A DNA stretch of 64,000 nt from G963665495 sp963667575 (GTDB lineage: Bacteria; Desulfobacterota; Desulfovibrionia; Desulfovibrionales; Desulfovibrionaceae): positions 27,954 to 91,953 of the forward strand of contig CAXXHY010000058.1 in assembly GCA_963667575.2 (NCBI GenBank), in the 5' to 3' direction. The position numbers and the translations under genes were made by a program. Under the pieces are notes generated by a model. That model saw nothing but the letters and a program-made list of their open reading frames with translations. It had not been told where the DNA came from and made no database searches. Numbering within the stretch: position 1 is the stretch's first letter; each line of letters opens with the position of its first letter. Below are positions 10,130 to 20,062 of this stretch, one piece after another.

Positions 10130-11704
10130 TCAGCCCTGCTGTGGTTGCAGCAGCTGTTGCAATTGCGCCGGCTGCAGTGTGGTGGCCAAAACATCGCATG
10201 GCGTCTTTATTCCGGTCGGCAGCGTGGAAAGGGGACTGATGTCCATCTTGGATTCATCCAGCAAATACAGTCCGTATCCTCTGGAAGACAGAATCTGCTG
10301 CAGCATTGGAATGTCCGTGGTCGGATAGATTGTGAGCAGCAGGTGCGGGTGCATGTTTTCCAGTGTTTGCACGGAACCCATCAGGGCAGCGGCTTCGTTG
10401 CCGCAGAGGTTCATTTTGATCACAGTGGCTTTGGGCGCATTTTCAGACTCGAGGCTCTGGAAGAGCAGCAGCAGATTATCCAGCGGGATGGTGTGAACGA
10501 GCTGCGCGTCCTGCAGCGGGCACTGGGTGCGCGGATGAATGGCCGCATACTGGCAGAGCCCTTGCTGTTGCACCAGGCGATACAGTGATGCAATTCCGGC
10601 TGTGGCGTCCAGTGCGTACTGTACGTTGCTGATGTTATTGATGTTGTTGGCCTGTAGGGAGATCTGGATCCGGGCAAAGGCCTCGCGTTCGGGTTCGATG
10701 CAGATAACGTGGCTTTGCGGCGAGCAGACCGCGGCAATCAGGCCGAACAGCCCGTTGTAGGCGCCGCAATCCAGAACCAGGCCGGGGTTCTGCATCACCA
10801 GGGTGGACCAGATGGTGGTGGCCAGCCGTCTGTACGTGCCGGTCCAGGCCATCTGGTTGGCTATCTGGTCGTCATTCATGTTTAGAATCTGAAAGCCCAG
10901 CTGTTCGTTCAGATTGATATCCATGAGTCCGCGGTAGGGCAGCAGCCGGGTCAGTTCCGGAACTTTGTCGGCGGGGATGGCCTGTTCGCTGCGGCAGTAT
11001 CCCTGCAGTTCGTGGATCTTCTCATTGGTTCGCTGGATGACGGCCGTGTTCTCTCGCAGCAATCCGCGTTTCTGGCGTTGTTTGACGATGAGCTCCTGCG
11101 ATACCGCCTGAAAGGCCGCGACTTTTGATTCACTCATTGCCTGAACGCCGCCGATGAGCGTGGGCTTTTTGCAGGTCCTGTGCCCGGGCCAGAAGCGCAG
11201 GGCGAAATCAAGATCCCAGGCGATATTCTGCCGTGGATCAAAGCGCACCTCCTGGGCGGCATCCGTACGCACGAAAAAGGGCCCGTGAAGCGTCAGCTGC
11301 GGATCGAAAAGCAGCAGATCCTCGGGAAGTTCCATGGTCAGGATTTGCGGCATGCGGATGTTGTAGTCGGCGTTTTGAACGTTGCAGGTGGCGTACAGCC
11401 CCCAGATGCCCTGGAATTGCGCAAAGGCGTCCTTGAGCAGCTTGGGGGACTCCGGAGCCAGGCGGTGGACGGGATCCATGACCAGGCACCAGCCCGCGCC
11501 CGCTTCCACGGCCTTGTCCAGGCAATGATTTTTGATTTCCGGAATATTGACGTCATCGAGCCCTTCTCCGGTGATGATTGCCGCCTCTTCGAAGGGACCG
11601 AGCCCCTGGGCGATGAACGCCCGGATGTTTTCCAGGCCGGCCTGATGTTCCTGCGGGTTTTCTCCAGTGGAAGCGAAAAGTATGGCGAGTTTGTTGGCGT
11701 TCAT
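10130..11704 (-). CDS. FkbM-family methyltransferase with N-terminal glycosyltransferase-like domain
   Basis: A 524-residue protein. The C-terminal part (about 300-500) is a SAM-dependent FkbM-type methyltransferase: motif I LVLDCGAYNGLFGL (309-322) followed by CIEPEREAFARI, the usual acidic end of strand 2. Residues 1-190 have features of a GT-A-like nucleotide-sugar domain (WCLVMDP near 72-78 and a conserved-looking FALRFWPG segment) but no clear DxD. A charged helical linker (195-250) joins them. Such two-domain proteins usually modify surface glycans; the substrate cannot be deduced. The gene ends facing the sulfite reductase gene across a terminator. The methyltransferase call is firm and the N-terminal call tentative. 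Confidence 0.75.
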   Translation of the reverse strand: MNANKLAILFASTGENPQEHQAGLENIRAFIAQGLGPFEEAAIITGEGLDDVNIPEIKNHCLDKAVEAGAGWCLVMDPVHRLAPESPKLLKDAFAQFQGIWGLYATCNVQNADYNIRMPQILTMELPEDLLLFDPQLTLHGPFFVRTDAAQEVRFDPRQNIAWDLDFALRFWPGHRTCKKPTLIGGVQAMSESKVAAFQAVSQELIVKQRQKRGLLRENTAVIQRTNEKIHELQGYCRSEQAIPADKVPELTRLLPYRGLMDINLNEQLGFQILNMNDDQIANQMAWTGTYRRLATTIWSTLVMQNPGLVLDCGAYNGLFGLIAAVCSPQSHVICIEPEREAFARIQISLQANNINNISNVQYALDATAGIASLYRLVQQQGLCQYAAIHPRTQCPLQDAQLVHTIPLDNLLLLFQSLESENAPKATVIKMNLCGNEAAALMGSVQTLENMHPHLLLTIYPTTDIPMLQQILSSRGYGLYLLDESKMDISPLSTLPTGIKTPCDVLATTLQPAQLQQLLQPQQG

Positions 11705-11875
11705 AACGGCTTAATCCTCTTGGAGCTCATTTTCTGGAAAAGTGAATGTCTGCAACAGGCGGACAGGTAACGAGACTGGGCAACTGCAGCATACGGTGTC
11801 GATCATGCCCAATTGATAAGACAAATGGTCCGCGGATGCAATGCGGGCTGGGTATGGAAGGATATCCAATGGAAA

Positions 11876-11910
11876 GGGCAACGCTCCGGTTGCGGATGCG
11901 TTGCCCTTGC
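11876..11910 (-). terminator. Probable terminator of the cytochrome operon
   Basis: A 9-bp perfect stem, GGGCAACGC (11876-11884) with GCGTTGCCC (11898-11906), and a 13-base loop, 28 bases after the octaheme protein stop. On the minus strand the stem is followed by only a short T-rich stretch, so termination may be partial. Confidence 0.6.
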
Positions 11911-11933
11911 TGTTGTTATTGCGTCGCGGAAAC

Positions 11934-14576
11934 TCAGGGAATGGGATGGTGCGCCGAGTCTCCCATGTCCGTGGTGTGGCAGGCCACGCATCCGCCATTG
12001 GTGCCCATGGTGCCGGCTTCCTTCTGATACTGCAGCGGCTGAATGTTGTCGCGGTCCGTACCGTAGGGGTTGTCCGCCGGATACACGGCGTGCGGGCTGC
12101 CGTGGCAGCTCGAACAGAGCACGGCGTCCAGGTCGTCCTTGCGCTCATGATAGAGCGTTCCGGGTTTGCCGTTGGTCCATTTGTTGAAAGCCGTGCAGGT
12201 GCTGAAGTCCGGGGCTTCCGCAAAGTCGTGGCAGCCGGTGCAGTCCGGTTCCTGTTTCCAGGGCGTACGCGGCGAGATGTCCATGACAGTGGGCACGCTG
12301 CGGGGCTTCAGGTGGCGCATCAGGCGTACGGCGCCTTCCTTGCCCGCTTCCTCTTCCTTTTTGAGCAGAGCCAGCGCATGGTCTTCCATTGTGCCGTGGC
12401 AGCGTGTGCAGTCCATGCCCATGTCATTATGCCGTCCGCGGAAAAAGCGCGTACCGCCGTGCGGGTTGTTGGGGTGGCAGGTCTCGCAGGCTTCCGCGCC
12501 GCGTCCTGTCAGGTAGTTGGCGTGCCAGCCGTGAATGGCGGCGGACAGGCTCAACAGTTTCGGATCGCCCTTGGCGTCCAGCTTGGGATCCGCATGGCAG
12601 CGCTGGCAGGGCTTGGGATGTGCCCAGAGCGCTTCCTTGAGCAGTTTTGTCTTGTTGATGCGGTCGTGGACCTCGAGTACGTCCCCTGCCGTGGCATTGG
12701 AGTAACCGGTGATGGGATCCTTTTCAGGCATCCGCCAGTCCCCGCCGTGGCAATTGCGGCAGCCCATTTCCGTGGAGGCCGGGGCCACGGCATCCGTGGC
12801 TACCAGCAGCTTGCCGGAGTCCTTGTCGTGGGCTTCCAGGTGAATGAGCGGATAGGGCAGGAATTTTCCGTCCGTATCATAGGGAACCACGGGCACCCAA
12901 TCCGCATGCCAGATACCCCGGTCTGCATCCCAGGTCAGCTCGCCCGTGGTGCCGTTGCCGGTATAGCCCGCATTGGGCGGCTGCTTGAATTTGAACAGTT
13001 CGCTGAATTCCTTCCACAAACGCAGCAGTTTCGCTGGGTCGCGAAAACCTTCTTCCAGGGCATAGGTCAGCTTGACCTTGTCGCTGACCAGCTCGGGCAT
13101 GGGGTCCCGGTAAATGAGCTGCGCCTGAAAATCGTTGCCCGGAGGCAGCAGGGAGAAGTAGCGGCTGTTGTCCGAGAAGAAGTGCATGCCCGTGCCGCTG
13201 GTGGCCAGGAGCACGTACTCGGCGTTGTCCTGGTCGAATTCGGGTTCGGGCGTGGGAAGCTGGGGCGGCTCAAAACTGGCTGTTTCTTCCTTTTTGCCGT
13301 GCAGTCCTTCCACGATGTACCTGGCCAGGGCCGTACGCTCCTCCGCCGTGCCCACAAAGGGCGGCATGTAGCTCAGGAGTTTGCCCTGCCCGTCGAGCTG
13401 GGCGGCCAGTCCGTAAACAGAGTATTTTTTCGTACGCGGCAGAATATCCAGCAGCGGACCGCCGATGCTGTGGCAGGAAAGGCATTCCAGAGCGTAGATC
13501 TCGCGCCCGGCATCAATCTGGTTGTTTTTGTCCAGCTTTTTGTTGCGTACCCATTTGGCGTGCTTGAGAATACCGTCCGCATTGGCTTTTGCCACGTCGG
13601 CGAGCTTTATGGAGTTGGAAAAGGTGTGGTTGTAGATCAGGAAAGGTCTGCGCGCGGATTCGCGGGCCCATTCGAAACTCCCCACCTGGAGCAGACCCAG
13701 CACCAGCAGCAGGTAGGCCAGGGATACGCGGTTGCGCTGGGGCGCCAGATAGGCGAAGGCCAGTCCTCCCACGAACACCAGAGCCGAGCAGATCACGAAA
13801 ACATGTACCAGAAAGGGGATTTCCCTTGAAAACTTCTGCACCATGTCCAGCTGCGGCGTGGGCAGGCTCAGCACGTACCAGAGCCCAGAGCAGAGCAGTA
13901 CGGCAAAAGGCAGCGCCACCCAGCGGGCCGTGTAGCGCACCATCTGTTCGCGGACTTTGGCATCCTTGATGCGCGGGGCTGTGACAAAGCCGAACAGTCC
14001 GGCCAGCATCAGAGCCAGGGCTGTTCTGAACACCAGGGCGGGCCAGAACGTGGGGTTGAAAAAGCCCTGCCAGAAGTCGCCGCTTTCCAGCCAGCCTCCG
14101 GGGGTGAGCATGAAGCAGACAATGCCGTTGATCATGAACAGCGAGAGCCAGCCGAAAATGAAATAGAGCCAGCCCACTTTCATGTGCTTGGAGCGATCCA
14201 TGCGGCCGAAGGTGTAGAAGTAGATCAGCAGGGCGACTATTTCGCCCAGGAAAAAAGTCCATTCCGTGGCCCAGGCGAACAGAAAGGTATGGGTCAGGGT
14301 CATGGTGGCCGACGGACTGATCAGAGCGATGATGAACCAGATGCCCACGCCGGTCACGCCGCCGAAAACCATGGTTATGAGCAGGAAAAATAACGTATGC
14401 CGTTTGGTGTAGTCAACGATGGCCTGGGAGTTTTCCCTATAGCCTTTGCGTTCGGTCAAGACCAGAAACAGTCCGCCGCCCACGGCAAAGTGGGCCACGA
14501 AAACGTGCACGATGGCAATGATGGCTATGGGCAGCGCACCGCCGAGTTGAGGAATCCACCAGATGGGAAAATCCAT
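11934..14576 (-). CDS. CydA-like membrane subunit fused to an octaheme c-type cytochrome domain
   Basis: An 880-residue fusion. Residues 1-300 resemble subunit I of cytochrome bd. H24 nine residues before a Gly matches the heme b595 His, an E105/E112 pair lies in span 3, and an ARRPF segment (308-312) follows span 8 where CydA has GRQPW. I count about eight spans with only a short link between spans 6 and 7, so the CydA Q-loop seems absent. The heme b558 His position appears to be Arg184. After the last span come eight CxxCH motifs, at Cys 365, 606, 657, 697, 723, 779, 821 and 863. The first is followed by MPPF (404-407), as in class I cytochromes c. The heme region should face the periplasm. 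The start lies 3 bp after the partner gene's stop, with AAGGAGG inside its end. The likely role is quinol-linked electron exchange with a periplasmic cytochrome pool; direction and acceptor are unknown. Confidence 0.82.
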   Translation of the reverse strand: MDFPIWWIPQLGGALPIAIIAIVHVFVAHFAVGGGLFLVLTERKGYRENSQAIVDYTKRHTLFFLLITMVFGGVTGVGIWFIIALISPSATMTLTHTFLFAWATEWTFFLGEIVALLIYFYTFGRMDRSKHMKVGWLYFIFGWLSLFMINGIVCFMLTPGGWLESGDFWQGFFNPTFWPALVFRTALALMLAGLFGFVTAPRIKDAKVREQMVRYTARWVALPFAVLLCSGLWYVLSLPTPQLDMVQKFSREIPFLVHVFVICSALVFVGGLAFAYLAPQRNRVSLAYLLLVLGLLQVGSFEWARESARRPFLIYNHTFSNSIKLADVAKANADGILKHAKWVRNKKLDKNNQIDAGREIYALECLSCHSIGGPLLDILPRTKKYSVYGLAAQLDGQGKLLSYMPPFVGTAEERTALARYIVEGLHGKKEETASFEPPQLPTPEPEFDQDNAEYVLLATSGTGMHFFSDNSRYFSLLPPGNDFQAQLIYRDPMPELVSDKVKLTYALEEGFRDPAKLLRLWKEFSELFKFKQPPNAGYTGNGTTGELTWDADRGIWHADWVPVVPYDTDGKFLPYPLIHLEAHDKDSGKLLVATDAVAPASTEMGCRNCHGGDWRMPEKDPITGYSNATAGDVLEVHDRINKTKLLKEALWAHPKPCQRCHADPKLDAKGDPKLLSLSAAIHGWHANYLTGRGAEACETCHPNNPHGGTRFFRGRHNDMGMDCTRCHGTMEDHALALLKKEEEAGKEGAVRLMRHLKPRSVPTVMDISPRTPWKQEPDCTGCHDFAEAPDFSTCTAFNKWTNGKPGTLYHERKDDLDAVLCSSCHGSPHAVYPADNPYGTDRDNIQPLQYQKEAGTMGTNGGCVACHTTDMGDSAHHPIP

Positions 14577-14579
14577 GTC

Positions 14580-15686
14580 CTAGTCCTCCTTCCCGTCGGC
14601 ATGATCGGAATGTCCGTCCGGTCCGGCGCTCGCCTTCACGGCCTGTTTTATCATCCAGATGCAGGCTGCCGCCACCAGCACGAGACTTACAATGAACAGC
14701 ACCAGCGGCGAAAACTGCAGATCTGTTTTAAGATACGAGAGACTGAAATAGGGGGCCATGTAGGCCAGACGTACGAGGTGTCGCAGCAGGACCATGATGC
14801 AGACGATAATCAGCATCGAGATAGTGGCGGATTTGACGTCCTTGCGGAAACCGAAAAACACGGCAACCAGAGACATGCCGATACCGGCCATGAGCAGGCC
14901 GGTCATGAAGCCGCTGCGGCCGAGCATCATGGTCATGATTTCGCGCGGCAGGCTGAGAAAGAACCATACGCCCACGGCCATCTGGATAATCGTTCCGAAA
15001 GTGAACCAGCGCATGCCCCAGGCAATCTGGTCGGAGTAGTCGATCTGATATTTGCGTTGCCCGCGCAGGGCTACCAGAGCGGTGAACAATCCTCCAACGG
15101 TGATGGAACCCATGATGAAATGCAGATAGCGCGGCCAGAGGGTGGGGTCGTTCAGGTGCAGCAGTCTGCCGCCCGGAAGGTCGAAATAGGCGGGCCAGTC
15201 CGCCGGGGTCTGGGCCATGCTCATGACATTGACGAAAATAAAGGCCGTATCCAGCAGCAGCAGCACACAGACCGCCAGCACCAGGGCTCGCAGATTGCTG
15301 AGGCCGGAATATTTCAAGTCGTATATGTAGAGTCCGTAGTAAGCGAGGATAACCAGCAGGATCACGGCCAGCCAGTACCAGGCCGAGAGGATGCAGCTGG
15401 TGTACAGGAATTGTCCGAACAACACCTGGGCGAACAACAACGGCGCCACGCCGAAGTTGATGGTCAGAGCCAGGTTGGTGGGAATGGCCCTGGCCACAAG
15501 ATGCCGCGCGCTGTCATCGGCCTCCTTGCGTCCCAGAAGTTCGCCGCACAGAGCGATGATGGCGCCGCCGAGCACGGTGTTCATCAGCAGAATATGCACC
15601 GCAAAAGTGGCCAGCAGCAGAATTTCCAGCAGATGGACAGGGGCGGGGATGGTCAGAGCTCTGGGAAGGAGCTGAGCGATATCCAT
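14580..15686 (-). CDS. Second CydA-like membrane subunit, partner of the octaheme fusion
   Basis: A 368-residue polytopic protein with about nine hydrophobic spans and no c-type heme motif. The N-terminal half follows the CydA pattern: H31 nine residues before a Gly (b595 His position) and YLHFIMGSITVGG (188-199), where H189 lines up with the b558 His of CydA. The partner fusion protein has Arg at that place. It therefore looks like a CydA-type, not CydB-type, second subunit, as in CydA/CydA-prime pairs described for the bd superfamily. A short His/Asp-rich tail (352-368) ends the protein. AAGGAG lies 7 bases before the ATG. It is the first gene of a two-gene operon; the stop is 3 bp before the fusion gene. 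Heme assignment is inferred from pattern matching only. Confidence 0.75.
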   Translation of the reverse strand: MDIAQLLPRALTIPAPVHLLEILLLATFAVHILLMNTVLGGAIIALCGELLGRKEADDSARHLVARAIPTNLALTINFGVAPLLFAQVLFGQFLYTSCILSAWYWLAVILLVILAYYGLYIYDLKYSGLSNLRALVLAVCVLLLLDTAFIFVNVMSMAQTPADWPAYFDLPGGRLLHLNDPTLWPRYLHFIMGSITVGGLFTALVALRGQRKYQIDYSDQIAWGMRWFTFGTIIQMAVGVWFFLSLPREIMTMMLGRSGFMTGLLMAGIGMSLVAVFFGFRKDVKSATISMLIIVCIMVLLRHLVRLAYMAPYFSLSYLKTDLQFSPLVLFIVSLVLVAAACIWMIKQAVKASAGPDGHSDHADGKED

Positions 15687-15826
15687 ATGAATACTCCTTG
15701 ATTACTGGGGATACGTCCTAAGTCATGTACCTTGACTGCAGGCAAGAGGCAAGACATGCGGGGCTGCAACCGTCCATGGGATGGTGCTTAAAATAACAGA
15801 TATTCGTCTCCGCTTTCATGCGGAGA

Positions 15827-17269
15827 TCAGGATGAGATTCTGTCCCGTCCCTGTTGCTTGGAGGCGTAAAGAGCCTTGTCCGCCCTGGTCATGAGGGCAT
15901 CCAGGTTGTCGTCTTCCTCGTATTGGGCAATACCGCAACTCACAGTGACAGGTCCGGATTTGAGTCCGGAAGCTCCGGGCAACTGCCGTACGTCCTTGCG
16001 GATGCGTTCGGCTGCAGATCTGGCTTCCTCCAGTTTCCCTTCCACCAGGACTATGAATTCATCTCCACCCCAGCGTGCGATCAGATCCACGTTTCGGGTG
16101 CTGTTGCGGATGGCCTCGCCCACGCTGACCAGAATGCTGTCACCGGCCAGATGCCCCAGGGAGTCGTTGATATGTTTGAAGGAATCCACATCCAGGAGGA
16201 TCATGGAAAAGGGGGTTCCACTGCGCTTGTGGCGGGCCACGGCCCGTTCGAACCCGGCTTCGAATTCCCGCCTGTTGGCCAGGCCGGTCAGTTCATCCGT
16301 CCGGGCCATGCGTTCGAGCCTGACCTGGAAGTGGTTGACCGTGAGCAGCGAGATGATGATGACGATGATCGATACGATCAATCCCACAAAAATGGTTCGG
16401 AAAAAATTGTGCCTGGCAGCGGCCAGAACGGAATTTTCATTCTGTTTGACGATCAGAAACCAGTCCAGATCCGACATGTAGCGTACGGAGGTCAGGATCT
16501 GCCCCTCATCGGTTTCATATTCGTAGTTGGAAGGAGGATTGCCGGCTTGCAGCATGGAGTCCGCAAGGGGGCCCATGCCTGGTTCGTCGTGGATGTTCGT
16601 GCTGGAAATGGCATCGAGATTGGGGTGTGCCTGGACGAGCCCCTTTGAATCCACCAGAAAGACCAGCCGGTTGTATTTTTTGTCCGCATCTTTCAGGAAT
16701 TGGGACACAATGGACATTTTCAGGCCCACACCTGTCACGCCCAGCAGTTTCCCGTGCTGATCCAGAACCCTGAAATTGACGAAAACGGTCAGCGCGTCAT
16801 TGGCAGCCTGGTTGGTGTCCACATCCAGAACCATTTCTTTGTCCGTATCGACAAAGTCGCGATACCAGACATCATGGGGGTCATCCTTGCTGAGGCGTTT
16901 GAGGATTCCGTTGTAATAGTAGTAGTTTCCGGTGATTTCGGAAACGAAAAAAGAGGTGAAGAAACCGTATTTCTCTTTGATTTCCTTGAGAAACCTGGTG
17001 ATTTTTCCCAGGTCCTTTTCCCCGGACGTCACCCAGTCGACAAGAAAGGTGTCATGGGCCATGAGCGAGGAGATGAACATGGGCCGCATCAGCGCGCCAT
17101 GGATTTCGGAGTAAATGGTTTCTCCGGTCAAAGGCAGGGCCGAGAGCAGCTCGGCGCGTACGTTCTCTTTGGTGGCCTTGTAATTGATGATGCTGAGCAG
17201 CAGAAAGGACGACACGAGAATACAAGTCAGGGCGATGATCAGTCGCATGCGGATGGTTTTGTTGATCAT
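15827..17269 (-). CDS. Diguanylate cyclase with periplasmic Cache sensor
   Basis: A 480-residue inner-membrane protein. Span 1 (about 10-28), a periplasmic dCache-like ligand-binding region (about 35-285, with WYRDFVDT and VTGVGLKMSIVSQFL motifs), span 2 (about 287-310), then a GGDEF domain with WGGDEF at about 400-405 and an RNVD inhibitory site at 392-395. It should make c-di-GMP in response to a small external ligand, often an amino or organic acid for this Cache type. It stands alone on the minus strand, downstream of an AT-rich region shared with the divergent PocR kinase. Active-site residues look complete. Confidence 0.9.
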   Translation of the reverse strand: MINKTIRMRLIIALTCILVSSFLLLSIINYKATKENVRAELLSALPLTGETIYSEIHGALMRPMFISSLMAHDTFLVDWVTSGEKDLGKITRFLKEIKEKYGFFTSFFVSEITGNYYYYNGILKRLSKDDPHDVWYRDFVDTDKEMVLDVDTNQAANDALTVFVNFRVLDQHGKLLGVTGVGLKMSIVSQFLKDADKKYNRLVFLVDSKGLVQAHPNLDAISSTNIHDEPGMGPLADSMLQAGNPPSNYEYETDEGQILTSVRYMSDLDWFLIVKQNENSVLAAARHNFFRTIFVGLIVSIIVIIISLLTVNHFQVRLERMARTDELTGLANRREFEAGFERAVARHKRSGTPFSMILLDVDSFKHINDSLGHLAGDSILVSVGEAIRNSTRNVDLIARWGGDEFIVLVEGKLEEARSAAERIRKDVRQLPGASGLKSGPVTVSCGIAQYEEDDNLDALMTRADKALYASKQQGRDRISS

Positions 17270-17863
17270 GACGTACGGAACCTGTTTTTGGGCAACTGTC
17301 TTGATTTATGGGGTCGAAAAAAACGCAAGGGGCCGTTCCCGCGAAATACGCCGTGGAGCCCGCCAGGGGCGTGGCTTTCCATGTCAGTCAGTGAGGGGAA
17401 ATTATCAATTTTTCGCACTGATTCATATCCGAATGTTTTTTACAATTGCATCAGTATATAATGACTCTTCGCTTTGAGCAACTGTGTAAAATATTATGTC
17501 TTTATGTATGGACAGTAAGCATGGAAAGGGAAAACACGGGTACAATCGGTCATGGCAGACGGTAAAAAATAGTATCTACGAACATATAAATAGTATAATT
17601 TGTTACTATACGGGATACTATGGCGTGCGGTATGATAATATCTGAATTGCTGAACGCAGGCAGGTGTGAATTGATCTGCATAAAATAGTCAGGACGGTGT
17701 GTTTCCCGGATACGATGCCGGCCGGCACATTGTCGGGAACATCTGGTAGTTGCATAAATCAGAACGAATGTGGACTTTATCTGGCCCATGTGATTTAATA
17801 CAATAGTCAGTAGTAGTTTTTTCCCGTCCGCAATTTGTAGCATGATAAGTTCAAAAGGCGCCT
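17270..17863. other. Divergent control region between two signalling genes
   Basis: This 594-bp region holds the 5' ends of the minus-strand Cache-GGDEF gene and the plus-strand PocR kinase gene. About 17560-17650 is AT-rich, with two TAGTAT elements and one inverted ATACTA within 60 bp, which could bind a regulator. A 97-codon minus-strand frame (17550-17843) has no recognisable features and is not called. Confidence 0.5.
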
Positions 17864-20062
17864 ATGGCTGAATCTCTCCGTCCGCAGCAGTTGGCAGATG
17901 ATACGTTGCAACCCGATTCAGATGCCTATTTGCGCACTCTGATGAATGCAATTCCCGACCTGGTATGGCTCAAAGATCCTCAGGGCATCTTCAGATCCTG
18001 CAATACGGCTTTCGAGCAGTTTTTCGGGACTACGGAAGACCAGATAATCGGTAAAAGCGATTATGATTTTGTGGATAAGCAGCAGGCTGATGTCTTCAGG
18101 GAAAACGATCTGAAGGTACTGTCTTCGGAAAGTCACAGCATCAATGAGGAATGGATCATCAATCCGGTGAGCGGAGCCAGAATATTCGCGGAAACCAAAA
18201 AAACAGCCATTCGTGACAACAGGGGACGTCTGGTGGGCGTGCTTGGAGTCGCCAGAGACATAACCGCCAGAAAGCAGGCCGAGGAAAATCTGGAAAAACG
18301 GCTTGCCTCCCTGACCAGCCCGCTGAACGGCGAAACCGATGTCGCCTTTGAAGAACTGCTCGACCTTCCAAGAATCCAGAGATTGCAGGACCAGTTTGCC
18401 CAAGCCACGGGCGTGGCCTCCATAATTACCCGTGCGGACGGATCGCCCATCACAAAGCCGAGCAACTTCTGCCGCCTGTGCGACAGTATCCGTAAAAATG
18501 AAAAAGGCTGCGCCAACTGTTATCGTTCTGATGCCGTCATCGGTAAACTGAATCTGGACGGGCCCGTGGTGCAGCAGTGCATGAGCGGCGGATTGTGGGA
18601 TGCCGGAGCCGGAATCTCCGTGGGGGGGCGTCATGTGGCCAACTGGCTCATCGGGCAGATTCGGGATGAAACCCAGTCTGAACAGGTCATTCGAGACTAC
18701 GCACGGGAGATAGGCATTGATGAGGAAGAGGCTGTGGCAGCCTTCCTTGAAGTGCCCTCCATGAAGCGGGAACGCTTCCAGGATGTGGCCAACGTGTTGT
18801 TCACCCTGGCCAAGCTCCTTTCTGAAATCGCCTACCGCAACGTACAGCAGGCCAGGTTCATTGCCGAACTCAAACAAACGGAAACGGAACTGGCCCAAAC
18901 CCGTAATTATCTCTCCAACATCATCAACTCCATGCCTTCGGTGCTGGTTGGAGTCAATCCGCAGGGCGTGGTGACGCAGTGGAACATTGAAGCCGAGCGG
19001 GCCAGCCAGGTGTCTTCCAAAGATGCCATCGGCCAGCCTCTGGAAAAGGTTTTTCCGCGCCTTGCCCAGGAGATGCAACGCGTACGGGATGCCATGCGTA
19101 CGCGCACGGTTTGTTCGGATTCTCTGCAGCACCGCACCGAAAACGGCGATACGCGTCATGAGGATGTGACCATCTATCCGCTCATCGCCAACGGCATCAA
19201 TGGAGCGGTGATCCGAATCGATGACGTGACCGACCGCATCAGCCTGGAACAAATGATGGTGCAGTCCGAAAAAATGCTCTCCGTGGGAGGGCTGGCCGCC
19301 GGCATGGCCCATGAGATCAACAATCCGCTGGCCGGCATTCTGGGCTATGCGCACAACATCGATAAGCGGATTTTCGGGGATTTGAAAAAAAACGCGGTGG
19401 TGGCCGAGGAATGCGGCATCTCTCTCGAAAGCGTTCGTGAATACCTGCGACGCAGGGAAATTCCCAAAATGCTCGCTGGAATTCGCGAGTCGGGCAATCG
19501 CGCCGCGACCATCGTGTCCAACATGCTCAGTTTCAGCCGCAAAACCGAAAGAAAACACGATGACCACGATCTTGCCGGATTGCTGGACAAGACACTGGAA
19601 CTTGTCGCCAATGATTACGACATGAAGAAGTTCTACGACTTTCGCAAAATCGAAATCGTCCGGGAATACGATCCGCAGATGCCCCCCATCTATTGCGACG
19701 GCAACGAAATGCAGCAGGTCTTTCTGAATCTGCTCAAAAACGGCGCCGAGGCCATGATGGAAAAGACCTACAAAGCCGAACGTCCGCGCCTGATCTGCCG
19801 GCTGCACCGTACGGATACCATGGCCGTGGTGGAAATCGAGGACAACGGTCCGGGCCTGAGCGAAACCCTTCGCAAACGAATTTTCGAGCCCTTTTTCACC
19901 ACCAAGGAGGTCGGCAAGGGAACCGGCCTTGGCCTGTCCGTGTCCTATTTCATCGTGACCGATCAGCATCAGGGCTGTATGGAAGTGGACTCGGCCCAGG
20001 GCAAATGGACGCGGTTCACCATTATGCTGCCGTTGCTAAAGGATACGTGCCATGACCCATGA
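17864..20062 (+). CDS. PAS-PocR-PAS sensor histidine kinase (soluble)
   Basis: A 732-residue protein without membrane spans. The order is PAS (about 20-140), PocR sensory domain (about 163-335), PAS (about 345-460), HisKA with MAHEINNPLAGILGY (phospho-acceptor His483) and HATPase_c with a GTGLGLSVSYFIV box. The PocR domain carries C203, C206, C216, C219 and C239, the Cys-rich pattern of this family, which senses small hydrocarbon derivatives such as diols or their aldehydes. The chain suits a cytoplasmic metabolite sensor. The next gene, a lone receiver, overlaps by 11 bp and is the obvious phosphotransfer partner. The real ligand is unknown. Confidence 0.9.
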   Translation: MAESLRPQQLADDTLQPDSDAYLRTLMNAIPDLVWLKDPQGIFRSCNTAFEQFFGTTEDQIIGKSDYDFVDKQQADVFRENDLKVLSSESHSINEEWIINPVSGARIFAETKKTAIRDNRGRLVGVLGVARDITARKQAEENLEKRLASLTSPLNGETDVAFEELLDLPRIQRLQDQFAQATGVASIITRADGSPITKPSNFCRLCDSIRKNEKGCANCYRSDAVIGKLNLDGPVVQQCMSGGLWDAGAGISVGGRHVANWLIGQIRDETQSEQVIRDYAREIGIDEEEAVAAFLEVPSMKRERFQDVANVLFTLAKLLSEIAYRNVQQARFIAELKQTETELAQTRNYLSNIINSMPSVLVGVNPQGVVTQWNIEAERASQVSSKDAIGQPLEKVFPRLAQEMQRVRDAMRTRTVCSDSLQHRTENGDTRHEDVTIYPLIANGINGAVIRIDDVTDRISLEQMMVQSEKMLSVGGLAAGMAHEINNPLAGILGYAHNIDKRIFGDLKKNAVVAEECGISLESVREYLRRREIPKMLAGIRESGNRAATIVSNMLSFSRKTERKHDDHDLAGLLDKTLELVANDYDMKKFYDFRKIEIVREYDPQMPPIYCDGNEMQQVFLNLLKNGAEAMMEKTYKAERPRLICRLHRTDTMAVVEIEDNGPGLSETLRKRIFEPFFTTKEVGKGTGLGLSVSYFIVTDQHQGCMEVDSAQGKWTRFTIMLPLLKDTCHDP

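Noticed and set aside
11841..13829. 662-codon plus-strand open frame
   Set aside because: It is antisense to the octaheme fusion gene, whose CxxCH motifs and membrane spans are unmistakable. High GC leaves long open frames on the opposite strand.
17918..19969. 683-codon minus-strand open frame
   Set aside because: Antisense to the PocR histidine kinase; His-rich, no domain pattern, no ribosome site.
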